This document shows, one piece after another, positions 1 to 6,250 of a DNA stretch of 7,148 nt. Source of the DNA: JBEIFW01 sp044370695 (GTDB taxonomy: Bacteria > Actinomycetota > Acidimicrobiia > Acidimicrobiales > Ilumatobacteraceae); the NCBI GenBank assembly GCA_044370695.1, contig JBILVB010000179.1:1-7148 (forward strand). The letters are read 5' to 3'. The notes beneath the pieces were generated by a model. The model did not search any database. It was given only the letters and a program-made list of their open reading frames with translations, and was not told the origin of the DNA. A program made the position numbers and the translations under genes. Position 1 is the stretch's first letter. Every line of letters begins with the position of its first letter.

Positions 1-1
1 G

Positions 2-3000
2 GTCTCGGCCGGCCGACTCGAGTTGTCGACCGTCGGTGGGAGCCGGGTCGAGGTCGTGTGGGACACCACCGTGGCAGCCGTCGGCCCGGGGACGGTCGCC
101 ATGGCGGTGGGCGCATGGGTCGATGCGCCGGTGGGACGTCGGGTGGCGGTCTCGGCGACCTCCGCGTCGCTGGTCCCGCCCTCGGCGCTCGTGCTCGACG
201 CGGTCGCGCCCGACACCGTCGTGGTCGGCGCGCTCGAGCGGTACACCGTCACGGCCCGCAACGGTGGTCCGGGCCGGTTCGACTCCGTGCTGATCGACGT
301 CTCCCCACCGGGCGAGATCGCCGACCTGCCGGCCTCGTGCCAGACGATTCCTGACGGCGTGCGGTGCAGGCTCGGTGGCCTTGCGGCCGGGGCGACCCAG
401 GAGCTCGCGTTCGGGATCCGGATGCCCGACGGTCCCGTCGGTTCGACCGTCGCGTTCGCCGCGCGGGCCACCGCCGTGCCGACACCGGCGCAACCGGCGA
501 GCCTGCAGGCGACCAGCCGGCTGCAGGCGCCGTCGGGGCGTGCCGCCGCCTGGGTCGCAGTGGCCGGCCCGGCCCGGATCGGCACACGGGTCGAGCTCGT
601 CGCGGTCGTCGACAACGTCGGATCCCGGCCGCTCGCCGAGGCGGTCGTCGCCGTGCCCTTGCCCGAACACGTCGCCGTGATCGACCGGCCGGAGCGTTGC
701 TCGACCGAGGGTGAACGCCTGTCGTGCCGGTTCGGCGCCCTCGCCGTCGGCGAGCGTGCCGAGACTTCCGTCGGTCTGCGGGTCACCGGCGCCCCGCCCG
801 ACCCGTCGATCACCTTCGTCCCCTCGCTCACCTGGTCCGACGGCGCCACCGACCGGACCGAGGACCTGGCTCCGGTCGTGCTCGAACTGCAGTCGTCTCC
901 CGTGCCGTGGCTGCGAGGCCCGAGCGAATCGCTCGAATTGGCACCCGGCGAATCCGCGACGGTGGTGTTCGAGGTCGGCACGGACGGCCCCGGAAGCCTC
1001 GACCCGCTCTCGCTCGAGGTCGAGGTCCCGGCCGAGCTCGCCGTGACCGGCCCCGAACCCTGTGCCGTCGGATCGGGTTCGCTCGTCTGCCCGGTCACCG
1101 ATCCGCCCCTCGTCGGTCGTCCTCGGTCCGTGGCCGTTTCGGTGCGGTTCGTCGACGAGGCGGCCCTGGGGACCGCGCGCGCCGTGAAGTTCGTCGGCCG
1201 GGTCCGCAGCACCACGGGACAGTTCGATCCGGTGGAGGTGCCGGTCGTGGTCTCGTCACGGGTCGGGGAGATGTTGCCCGTGCTCGCGCTGCGTACCTCC
1301 GGCGAGGCCGTGGTGGGCGCGCCCTGGCAGGTGGCGCTCGTCCTCACCAATCCCGACCGGGAGCCGACCGTACCGGCGGAGGTCGTTCTGCAGCTCCCGG
1401 ACGCGCTCGATGCGGTGGCGACCGGCGAGGTCGGCGGGGTGGTCTGCGAGGATGCCGGCACGACCCGGACGTGCACGGTCGAGCCCCTCGCCCCCGGCGA
1501 CAGCCGCACGGTGCGGTTCGTCGGCCGGGTCCGGCCCGAGGTCGACCCGAAGGGTGCGCTGCGCGTCACGGCCTCGGTGCGCCCGGAGGTCGGACCTCCT
1601 TCGGGGGCGTCGCCGATCGCCGTGACGGCGCCGCTGCTGACCCGCAGCGCGCTGGCCGTCGCCGTGCCGGTCGACCCGGCCGAGGTCGTCGCGGGCCTCC
1701 CGGCGAGCTGGTCGATCGCCGTCGTCAACCCGGGCCCGTCACCGGCAGGGGCGGTCGTGCTCACGGTCGCGCCCTCCGCCGGGGTCGAACTCCTCGCGCC
1801 GGCCGGCTGCGGGTTCGTCGAGCGGCTGGTGCGCTGCGAGCTCGGCACCGTGCTCGGTCGGCGCGATCTCGTGCTCGGCGGGCGAGTCGCACCATGGGCC
1901 GTCACGGCGTCGATCGAGGCGAGCGTCACCACGGAGACCGGCGACGTCGACCTCGGCGACAACGTCGCGGCGTGGCGCAGCGCAGTCGAGGTCCGGGGTG
2001 CGCTGGTGATCGAGCGCGGCGACCCGGTCGGCCTCGACGGTGGGCTCCTCGTGGCCGGCCGCCGGGCCAGCGTGGGCTTCGCCGTCGTCAATCCCGACGG
2101 CCCGTCGGATCTCGCCGGGGTGGTCGTGCGGATCCCGGTTCCCGCCACCGTGCCGATCTCGGGTTCGGCGAGCAGTCGTTCGTTCGCGTGCGCAGTCGCC
2201 GACGGCGAGCTCCGCTGCGTCGGGCGTGTCGCCGCACGGGAGCGGATCGAGATCGACGTCGCGATCGAACCGCCCCCGAGCCTGCCGTCGGGCACGGTCG
2301 TGAGCCTGGCTCCGAATCTGGCCGCCGGACCCGGGGTGACGCTCGACGCGTCGAGCGCTCGGGTGGTGCTCGAGAGCACCACCCGAGCCGACGTGCGCAT
2401 TCCCGACCTGCGCTTCGACGCCGAGGTGGTCGCCGGATCGCCGTTCTCTGCGACGGGCAGGGTGATCGCTAGCGGCCCGTCGGTGCTGGGCCGCGCGATG
2501 CTCAACGTCTCCGTGGCCGCCGACGGCGGGCGGATCGGGTCGATGTCGGTGCGGGCGGCGGGCCGGGTCTGCCAGGAGCGAGTCACCACGACGCAGGTGC
2601 GCTGCCCGCTCGGCGACCTCGCGCCGGGTGCCGAGCTCGAGCTCGTGGTGGACGCAAGCCTCGCTGCGGACACCGATCCCGGGGCCGCACTCGTCGTGGT
2701 CGCCGTCGTCGAGTCGGACACACCGCCCACGGGGCCGCCCGCCCCGACGACCCGACGAGCCGCCCTCGCCGCCGACGTTCGTTCCCGTCCCGTCATCGTC
2801 GTGGGCCCGACCCCGTCGACCCCGGGCAGCCTCGAGCTGCGGGTGGCCAACGCCGGACCGTCGGTGGCGCGCGGCCTGCGGGTCGTCGTGCAGGCGCCCG
2901 TCGGGGCGACCATGCGCGCCGGTGGGCTTTCGTGCGCGCTCGTCGGGCCCGGCTCGTTCGAGTGCACCGCCGCTCGGCTCGCGCCCGGGGCCGCTGCGGC

Positions 3001-3652
3001 CCTGCGCCTCGAGGTCGCCGATGCCCCCGACGCGCAGCCGGCCCAGGTCTCGGTCCGGGCGTCCTCGGTCGACGTCCCCGATGCCCCGCTCGCGAGCTTC
3101 ACGGTCGACGTTCCCGATCGTCGGCGGCCCGCACCGCCGGCCGTCGATACCGGTTCCCGTCTGAGCGCGACGTTCGACCTGCCCGGACCGGGAGCCGACG
3201 AACCGGTGTCGGCCGCCGTCGTGGTGCGCCAGGAGCTCGCGCCGGGGGTCGCCGTCGAGCGCGTGGTGCACGATCACGCCGACGACGTGCGGTGCGAAGT
3301 GACGCCGGATCAGCGCTCGTTCACGTGTCGGGTCGCGCCCGGGGTGCCCGGCCCCGTGCGCTTGCGAATCGACGCCGTCGTGATCGACCCCGTCCCGCTC
3401 CGGAGCGGGACGGCGTTCACCGTGGTGTCGAGCCGGTACCTCGAGTCGACGCTCGAGGTCGGGCCGTCGGATCGAGGGTCCCGGTCGGCTCCGGCGGCGG
3501 CCGCCTCGGGGCCGGTCGATCCGGTCGTGCGGATCCTGCCCCGATCGCTCGTCGACGGCGTACCCGACGGGGCGGCGCTGGTGCTCGCTGCGTCGCTCCT
3601 GGCAGCCGGGGGGCGCACCGCCCGGTCCGGTCGCCGGCGTTGGAACCGGTAG
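2..3652 (+). CDS. Large multi-repeat DUF11-type surface/secreted protein, 5' truncated
   Basis: The frame is open from base 2 to the TAG at 3650-3652 (1216 residues visible). A TTG at 23 could be read as a start, but it has no convincing ribosome binding site, and the residues around it look like the tail of a preceding repeat. The gene therefore very probably begins upstream of the window. The protein consists of nine divergent tandem units of about 120-128 residues. Each has an N-x-GPS-like turn, a cysteine pair, and then a segment like L-G-x-L-x-P-G, as in DUF11/conserved-repeat beta-sandwich domains of bacterial surface proteins. First cysteines fall at residues 113, 233, 354, 482, 603, 730, 857, 978 and 1098. 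Paired cysteines imply an oxidising extracytoplasmic location. The end is a 15-residue hydrophobic stretch (1190-1204) plus an Arg-rich tail. I count only two lysines in the whole visible part. A structural or adhesive role is inferred; no enzymatic motif was seen and no specific function can be named. Confidence 0.85.
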   Translation, partial: VSAGRLELSTVGGSRVEVVWDTTVAAVGPGTVAMAVGAWVDAPVGRRVAVSATSASLVPPSALVLDAVAPDTVVVGALERYTVTARNGGPGRFDSVLIDVSPPGEIADLPASCQTIPDGVRCRLGGLAAGATQELAFGIRMPDGPVGSTVAFAARATAVPTPAQPASLQATSRLQAPSGRAAAWVAVAGPARIGTRVELVAVVDNVGSRPLAEAVVAVPLPEHVAVIDRPERCSTEGERLSCRFGALAVGERAETSVGLRVTGAPPDPSITFVPSLTWSDGATDRTEDLAPVVLELQSSPVPWLRGPSESLELAPGESATVVFEVGTDGPGSLDPLSLEVEVPAELAVTGPEPCAVGSGSLVCPVTDPPLVGRPRSVAVSVRFVDEAALGTARAVKFVGRVRSTTGQFDPVEVPVVVSSRVGEMLPVLALRTSGEAVVGAPWQVALVLTNPDREPTVPAEVVLQLPDALDAVATGEVGGVVCEDAGTTRTCTVEPLAPGDSRTVRFVGRVRPEVDPKGALRVTASVRPEVGPPSGASPIAVTAPLLTRSALAVAVPVDPAEVVAGLPASWSIAVVNPGPSPAGAVVLTVAPSAGVELLAPAGCGFVERLVRCELGTVLGRRDLVLGGRVAPWAVTASIEASVTTETGDVDLGDNVAAWRSAVEVRGALVIERGDPVGLDGGLLVAGRRASVGFAVVNPDGPSDLAGVVVRIPVPATVPISGSASSRSFACAVADGELRCVGRVAARERIEIDVAIEPPPSLPSGTVVSLAPNLAAGPGVTLDASSARVVLESTTRADVRIPDLRFDAEVVAGSPFSATGRVIASGPSVLGRAMLNVSVAADGGRIGSMSVRAAGRVCQERVTTTQVRCPLGDLAPGAELELVVDASLAADTDPGAALVVVAVVESDTPPTGPPAPTTRRAALAADVRSRPVIVVGPTPSTPGSLELRVANAGPSVARGLRVVVQAPVGATMRAGGLSCALVGPGSFECTAARLAPGAAAALRLEVADAPDAQPAQVSVRASSVDVPDAPLASFTVDVPDRRRPAPPAVDTGSRLSATFDLPGPGADEPVSAAVVVRQELAPGVAVERVVHDHADDVRCEVTPDQRSFTCRVAPGVPGPVRLRIDAVVIDPVPLRSGTAFTVVSSRYLESTLEVGPSDRGSRSAPAAAASGPVDPVVRILPRSLVDGVPDGAALVLAASLLAAGGRTARSGRRRWNR
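2340..2357. repeat. Perfect 18-base palindrome inside the DUF11 gene
   Basis: Read base by base, the 9-base half CGCTCGACG is followed directly by its exact reverse complement. It lies in the coding sequence between the sixth and seventh protein repeats and touches the longer inverted repeat that starts at 2357. A palindrome of this length alone is only mildly unexpected in DNA this rich in G+C. The adjacency is what makes it worth recording. Confidence 0.8.
2357..2388. repeat. 15-bp perfect inverted repeat with 2-base spacer
   Basis: The left arm 2357-2371 (GCTCGGGTGGTGCTC) and the right arm 2374-2388 are exact reverse complements separated by GA. The pair is intragenic, in frame with the codons for an A-R-V-V-L-E-S-T-T-R-A stretch between the sixth and seventh DUF11-like units. 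As RNA it would form a very stable hairpin. No T-run follows, so it does not look like an intrinsic terminator. Its role is unknown; it may be a binding site, an mRNA structure or a chance product of codon bias. Confidence 0.85.
3390..3413. repeat. Perfect 24-base palindrome inside the DUF11 gene
   Basis: The 12-base half CCGTCCCGCTCC (3390-3401) is followed without spacer by its exact reverse complement (3402-3413). It lies about 60 bases downstream of the ninth cysteine pair and 240 bases before the stop codon. No T-run follows, so an intrinsic terminator is unlikely. The function is unknown. Confidence 0.85.
3569..3649 (+). other. C-terminal hydrophobic stretch plus basic tail of the DUF11 protein
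   Basis: Residues 1190-1204 read GAALVLAASLLAAGG and are followed by RTARSGRRRWNR at the very end. A hydrophobic stretch followed by positive residues is the arrangement of a C-terminal membrane anchor or sorting signal, with the basic tail in the cytoplasm. At about 15 residues it is short for a full transmembrane helix. No LPxTG-type sortase motif precedes it, so the anchoring mode is uncertain. Confidence 0.5.
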
Positions 3653-3719
3653 CCGTTCCCCTCAACCTGTCAACCCGCCGACCGATCGTTGGGGAACCGA
3701 TCCGATCCGGGGCGACGAG

Positions 3720-5207
3720 ATGGACGACGACAACCGGAGTTCCGACATGCGCCGCCGAGACGAGCGCGCCGGCTCGCTCGTCGAGCAGTCGTGGCTCCGC
3801 GAGCAGTTGGGCACGCTGGGACTCCGCACCGGGGCCGTCCCTGACCTGGCGGGGTGGCGAGCCTTCCTGCGCCGCGTCGACGACCGCCTCGCGGCCGACG
3901 GTGCCGCCCGGTCGACCCAGTGCGACGAGGTGACCGGGTTGATCGACCGCGCCGGGTTGCTCGAGGCGGCCGCCTCGGCCATCGCAGGGCTCCGGCCGGG
4001 CGAGGCCGCTGGCGCGCTCTACCTCGACGTCGACCGGTTCCGGCTGCTCAACGACAGCCTGGGTCTCGCCGTGGGAGATCGTCTGCTCGGTGAGATCGCC
4101 GAGCGGCTCCGAGGCGCGGTGCGCGCCGGAGACGTGGTCGCCCGGGTGCGGGCCGACGAGTTCGCCGTGCTGCTCCCATCGGTCAGCGGACCGGAGGAGA
4201 TCGAACGCATCGGGAATCGGGCCGTGGCGGCGATCCGTCGTCCGTTCGCCCTCGGGCCCGACGAGATCCACCTGGCGGCGAGCGTGGGGTCGGCGTGGAC
4301 CAAGGACGCGTCGGATGCAGCCGTCGCACTCGTCCGTGATGCCGAGCTGGCGATGCAACGGGCGAAGGAAGCCGGCGGCGACCAGCACCGCCCGTACGAC
4401 CGGATCCTCCGGGACCGGCTCACGACCCGGGTACGGCTCGAGAGCAAGCTCCGCCACGCGCTCGATCGCAACGAGCTGACGCTGGCCTACCAGCCGATCT
4501 TCCGCCTCCACGACCGGTCCCTGTCGGGCTTCGAGGCACTGCTTCGCTGGACGCCGCCGGACGGTCCGCCGATCTCCCCGGCCGAGTTCGTGCCGATCGC
4601 CGAGGACACCGGCTTGATCGTGCCGCTCGGTGCGTGGGTGCTCGACCGGGCCGTCGCGACGGTCGCCGGGTGGAATCGCCAGCGGGCCGGCGCGCCCGTG
4701 CGGATCTCGGTGAACGTGTCGGGCCGGCAGCTCGCCACCCCGGGGCTCACCGGGCTCGTCGCCCGCTGCCTGCACGAGCATCACCTCGAGCGCGGCCTGC
4801 TGACCCTCGAGATGACGGAGTCCGTGCTCATCGCCGACCCCGATCGTGCCCTCGTGCGCCTCGACGCATTGCGCGACCTCGGCGCCCGGCTGTCGATCGA
4901 CGACTTCGGCACCGGGTACTCCTCGCTCGCCTACCTGCGGCGGTTCCCGCTCGATGCGCTCAAGATCGACCGTGAGTTCACCCGGACGTTGGTGGACGAC
5001 GCCCACGGCCGCACGATCACCCAGGCGATCATCGCGCTCGGGCATGCGCTCGGTTACGACGTCGTCGCCGAAGGGGTCGAGGACGAAGCGCAGATGGCGG
5101 CGCTGACCGACCTCGGGTGCGATCTCGTCCAGGGCTTCCTCCTCGGCCGACCGCTCGACGAAGCGACCGCGGCGGCACTGGCGGTCGACGATTCGGTGCC
5201 GTGCTGA
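3720..5207 (+). CDS. GGDEF-EAL protein, probable c-di-GMP phosphodiesterase with degenerate GGDEF
   Basis: Soluble 495-residue protein with no membrane segment. After an Arg/Glu-rich N-terminus (1-65) a GGDEF domain runs about 69-230. It keeps D-x-TGL (from 69), the LDVDRF metal site (D103), N111 and D120, but the signature is RADEF (144-148), so both glycines are replaced. An I-site RxxD (RAGD, 135-138) sits the usual five residues upstream. The EAL domain (about 240-485) has every signature residue expected of an active enzyme: E272 of EAL, N332, E364 and E367 of LEMTES, D394-D395 of DDFGTGY, K415 of LKID, E451 of AEGVE and Q471. By family knowledge it should hydrolyse c-di-GMP to pGpG in the cytoplasm and make no c-di-GMP. 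The start is uncertain: ATG 3720 has only a GGGG upstream, while the in-frame ATG 3747 has GGAG seven bases before it. A PilZ gene follows after 19 bases. Confidence 0.93.
   Translation: MDDDNRSSDMRRRDERAGSLVEQSWLREQLGTLGLRTGAVPDLAGWRAFLRRVDDRLAADGAARSTQCDEVTGLIDRAGLLEAAASAIAGLRPGEAAGALYLDVDRFRLLNDSLGLAVGDRLLGEIAERLRGAVRAGDVVARVRADEFAVLLPSVSGPEEIERIGNRAVAAIRRPFALGPDEIHLAASVGSAWTKDASDAAVALVRDAELAMQRAKEAGGDQHRPYDRILRDRLTTRVRLESKLRHALDRNELTLAYQPIFRLHDRSLSGFEALLRWTPPDGPPISPAEFVPIAEDTGLIVPLGAWVLDRAVATVAGWNRQRAGAPVRISVNVSGRQLATPGLTGLVARCLHEHHLERGLLTLEMTESVLIADPDRALVRLDALRDLGARLSIDDFGTGYSSLAYLRRFPLDALKIDREFTRTLVDDAHGRTITQAIIALGHALGYDVVAEGVEDEAQMAALTDLGCDLVQGFLLGRPLDEATAAALAVDDSVPC
3736..3739 (+). 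promoter_or_regulatory. Candidate ribosome binding site for the alternative start at 3747
   Basis: GGAG lies seven bases before ATG 3747. This is a better Shine-Dalgarno placement than the GGGG (3709-3712) before ATG 3720. If it is used, the GGDEF-EAL protein is nine residues shorter, with no effect on either domain. Confidence 0.45.
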
Positions 5208-5215
5208 GCGCCACG

Positions 5216-5220
5216 AGGAG
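5216..5220 (+). promoter_or_regulatory. Ribosome binding site of the PilZ gene
   Basis: AGGAG ends six bases before ATG 5227 but only three before the in-frame GTG 5224. The spacing favours ATG as the start. An ATG at 5222 is in another frame and is followed at once by TGA. Confidence 0.75.
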
Positions 5221-5226
5221 CATGTG

Positions 5227-5877
5227 ATGACGAATCAGGGCGTTGCGGTGCAGGAGATCCGCGAGGTCCGCGAGCTCCGGGGCAGCCTGGTGTCCGTGGT
5301 GGCCATCGGCAACCCGATGGGTTCGTTCCCGTTCTGGGTCAACGGCAACGCCAATGGAACGCTGGTGCTGGTGCCCGACGGCGTTCGCGCGAGGACCTTC
5401 GCCGAGTGCTTGACGGCGGACGAGCCGCTGCTCGTCTCGGTGATCGACGTGTTCGGTCGGTTGCAGGCGCAGACCACGGTGCAGTCCTACGAGCCGGAAC
5501 CGACCGAGCTGCGCGTCGTCGACCCGGGATACCTCCACGTCTTGCACCGCCGCGGCGCGTTCCGACTCGACCTCGAACTGGGTCTGGAGATCGCCTCGTT
5601 GCGCGACGGGCGAGTCGTGCTCGCTGCCGGTGACTCGCTCGACATCTCCAACACCGGCTTGGCCGCCCACGTCGTGGGCGGGGTGGAGATCGGCGCGCCC
5701 GTCGCCGTGTCGATGAAGCTGCCGGACGGACCGGTGCTCGCCGTCGGTGCCGTCGTCGGCCACTCGGGCGAGCGGACCCGGATCCAGTTCACACAGCTGA
5801 CGCCCGCCGACCGCAAGCGTCTCGCGCTGTACCTGCGCCGGGTCGAGATCGCGCTCGCTGCGCAGGGGATCGGCTGA
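5227..5877 (+). CDS. PilZ-domain c-di-GMP receptor protein
   Basis: 216 residues, soluble. The C-terminal half (about 105-205) is a PilZ domain. The RxxxR motif is at R109-R113 within HRRGAFRLDLE, and DISNTG (139-144) matches the D/N-x-S-x-x-G motif; together these form the c-di-GMP site in the family. The N-terminal 100 residues are rich in beta strands and have the layout of YcgR-like proteins, where a second barrel precedes PilZ; this part is inferred. The likely role is a cytoplasmic effector that changes partner binding when c-di-GMP binds. Motility control is not implied, since no flagellar gene is in view. It sits 19 bases after the GGDEF-EAL gene, and its TGA overlaps the next ATG by one base, so all three are probably co-transcribed. 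ATG 5227 was chosen over GTG 5224 from Shine-Dalgarno spacing. Confidence 0.92.
   Translation: MTNQGVAVQEIREVRELRGSLVSVVAIGNPMGSFPFWVNGNANGTLVLVPDGVRARTFAECLTADEPLLVSVIDVFGRLQAQTTVQSYEPEPTELRVVDPGYLHVLHRRGAFRLDLELGLEIASLRDGRVVLAAGDSLDISNTGLAAHVVGGVEIGAPVAVSMKLPDGPVLAVGAVVGHSGERTRIQFTQLTPADRKRLALYLRRVEIALAAQGIG
5864..5869 (+). promoter_or_regulatory. Ribosome binding site of the small coupled gene
   Basis: AGGGGA inside the last codons of the PilZ gene lies seven bases before ATG 5877. With the TGATG overlap it supports both this start and coupled translation. Confidence 0.55.
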
Positions 5878-6227
5878 TGCCGCCGGCCAACACGACGGCG
5901 GGGAACGAGATCATCCCGCTGGCGGTCACGATCACCTATCGATCGACCAAACGCCTCGAGACGATTCCGGCCACGGTGCTCGCCCGCACCAGCGGGGCCG
6001 TGCTGGTGCGCTTCGAACGCCGCTATCCCTACCTGAATCCGGGCGAACTCGCGGCGCTCCTGGTCCAATTGGAGGCGGAGGGTTTCGCAGTGCTGCTCAA
6101 ACCGCTCGATCTCCCCGGTCGCCTGACCGTCGACGGCGGGCGGGAGATCTCCTTCGCGTTCGTGGCGCGCGACGAAGCGACCGGTCGGTTCCTCGAAGCA
6201 CTGCGGGTACGCCAGTCCGGCCAATGA
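5877..6227 (+). CDS. Uncharacterised 116-residue protein coupled to the PilZ gene
   Basis: I do not recognise this family. The ATG overlaps the stop codon of the PilZ gene (TGATG) and a Shine-Dalgarno-like AGGGGA lies seven bases upstream, so it is very likely a real gene translated together with it. The protein is soluble, with no signal peptide or membrane segment. Residues 11-50 alternate hydrophobic and polar as in beta strands (VTITY, ATVLA, AVLVRFE). A PYLNPGE turn (51-57) follows, then a likely amphipathic helix (57-70), then more strands (71-97). An RSTKR (22-26) formally fits the PilZ RxxxR motif, but no D-x-S-x-x-G follows, so c-di-GMP binding cannot be claimed. A degenerate PilZ-like barrel or a partner of the PilZ protein are possible readings; both are inference from context. 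Codon use matches the neighbours. Confidence 0.82.
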   Translation: MPPANTTAGNEIIPLAVTITYRSTKRLETIPATVLARTSGAVLVRFERRYPYLNPGELAALLVQLEAEGFAVLLKPLDLPGRLTVDGGREISFAFVARDEATGRFLEALRVRQSGQ

Positions 6228-6250
6228 CCGGCGTCGAGCCCGCGTTGCCT

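Larger units (their letters stand above)
338..3328 (+). repeat. Nine DUF11-like protein repeats marked by paired cysteines
   Basis: The codons of the nine cysteine pairs start at 338/365, 698/725, 1061/1088, 1445/1472, 1808/1835, 2189/2216, 2570/2603, 2933/2963 and 3293/3326. The first-cysteine spacing is 360, 363, 384, 363, 381, 381, 363 and 360 bases, always a whole number of codons. The spacing inside the pair is C-x8-C in the first six units, then x10, x9 and x10. After the second cysteine several units continue as L-G-x-L-A-P-G or a close variant, the typical DUF11 ending. The DNA copies are strongly diverged, so this is an old protein repeat rather than a recent tandem duplication. The span given covers only the marker cysteines; the domains extend about 80-90 residues either side. 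Confidence 0.85.
3720..6227 (+). other. Probable three-gene c-di-GMP operon
   Basis: The GGDEF-EAL, PilZ and 116-residue genes run in the same direction, with a 19-base gap and then a one-base overlap. No terminator-like hairpin with a T-run lies between them. The 67 bases before the first gene (3653-3719) contain no convincing -35/-10 pair, so the operon may be read through from the DUF11 gene or start from a promoter inside it. A 7-bp inverted repeat (GTTCCCC 3655-3661 with GGGGAAC 3691-3697) has a 29-base loop and is too weak to call a terminator. Confidence 0.75.

Noticed and set aside
23..25. TTG as the true start of the DUF11 protein
   Set aside because: The frame is open upstream to the window edge, no good ribosome binding site precedes it, no signal peptide follows, and the residues match the tail of a preceding repeat.
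724..2472. Open frame of 582 codons on the plus strand overlapping the DUF11 gene
   Set aside because: The translation is dominated by Arg, Gly, Pro and Ala with no repeat logic; it is an out-of-frame shadow of the repeat protein.
1739..3277. Long open frame (512 codons) on the minus strand, antisense to the DUF11 gene
   Set aside because: Its translation is low-complexity and rich in Arg, Gly, Asp and His with no domain motif, as expected for a mirror frame of G+C-rich coding DNA. The plus strand carries clear protein repeats.
3655..3697. Inverted repeat GTTCCCC / GGGGAAC between the DUF11 and GGDEF-EAL genes as a terminator
   Set aside because: Only 7 bp with a 29-base loop and no T-run; too weak to call.
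3682..3707. Three copies of CCGATC upstream of the GGDEF-EAL gene as a possible operator
   Set aside because: Irregular spacing (15 and 5 bases), a very short motif, and similar GATC-containing strings are common throughout this DNA.
3962..3977. 16-base palindrome inside the GGDEF-EAL gene
   Set aside because: An 8-base half site without spacer is about what chance gives in 7 kb at this base composition; it encodes an E-A-A-A stretch with repetitive codons.
3417..5045. Long open frame (542 codons) on the minus strand across the DUF11 end and the GGDEF-EAL gene
   Set aside because: It spans two unrelated genes that carry clear evidence on the plus strand, including full EAL motifs. The antisense translation shows no recognisable domain.
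5663..5681. 8-bp hairpin CCGCCCAC / GTGGGCGG in the PilZ gene
   Set aside because: Stems of this length with short loops are expected several times by chance in DNA this rich in G+C.
5940..5956. RSTKR in the 116-residue protein as a PilZ c-di-GMP motif
   Set aside because: The second motif (D/N-x-S-x-x-G) is absent at a suitable distance, so the match to RxxxR is probably coincidence.
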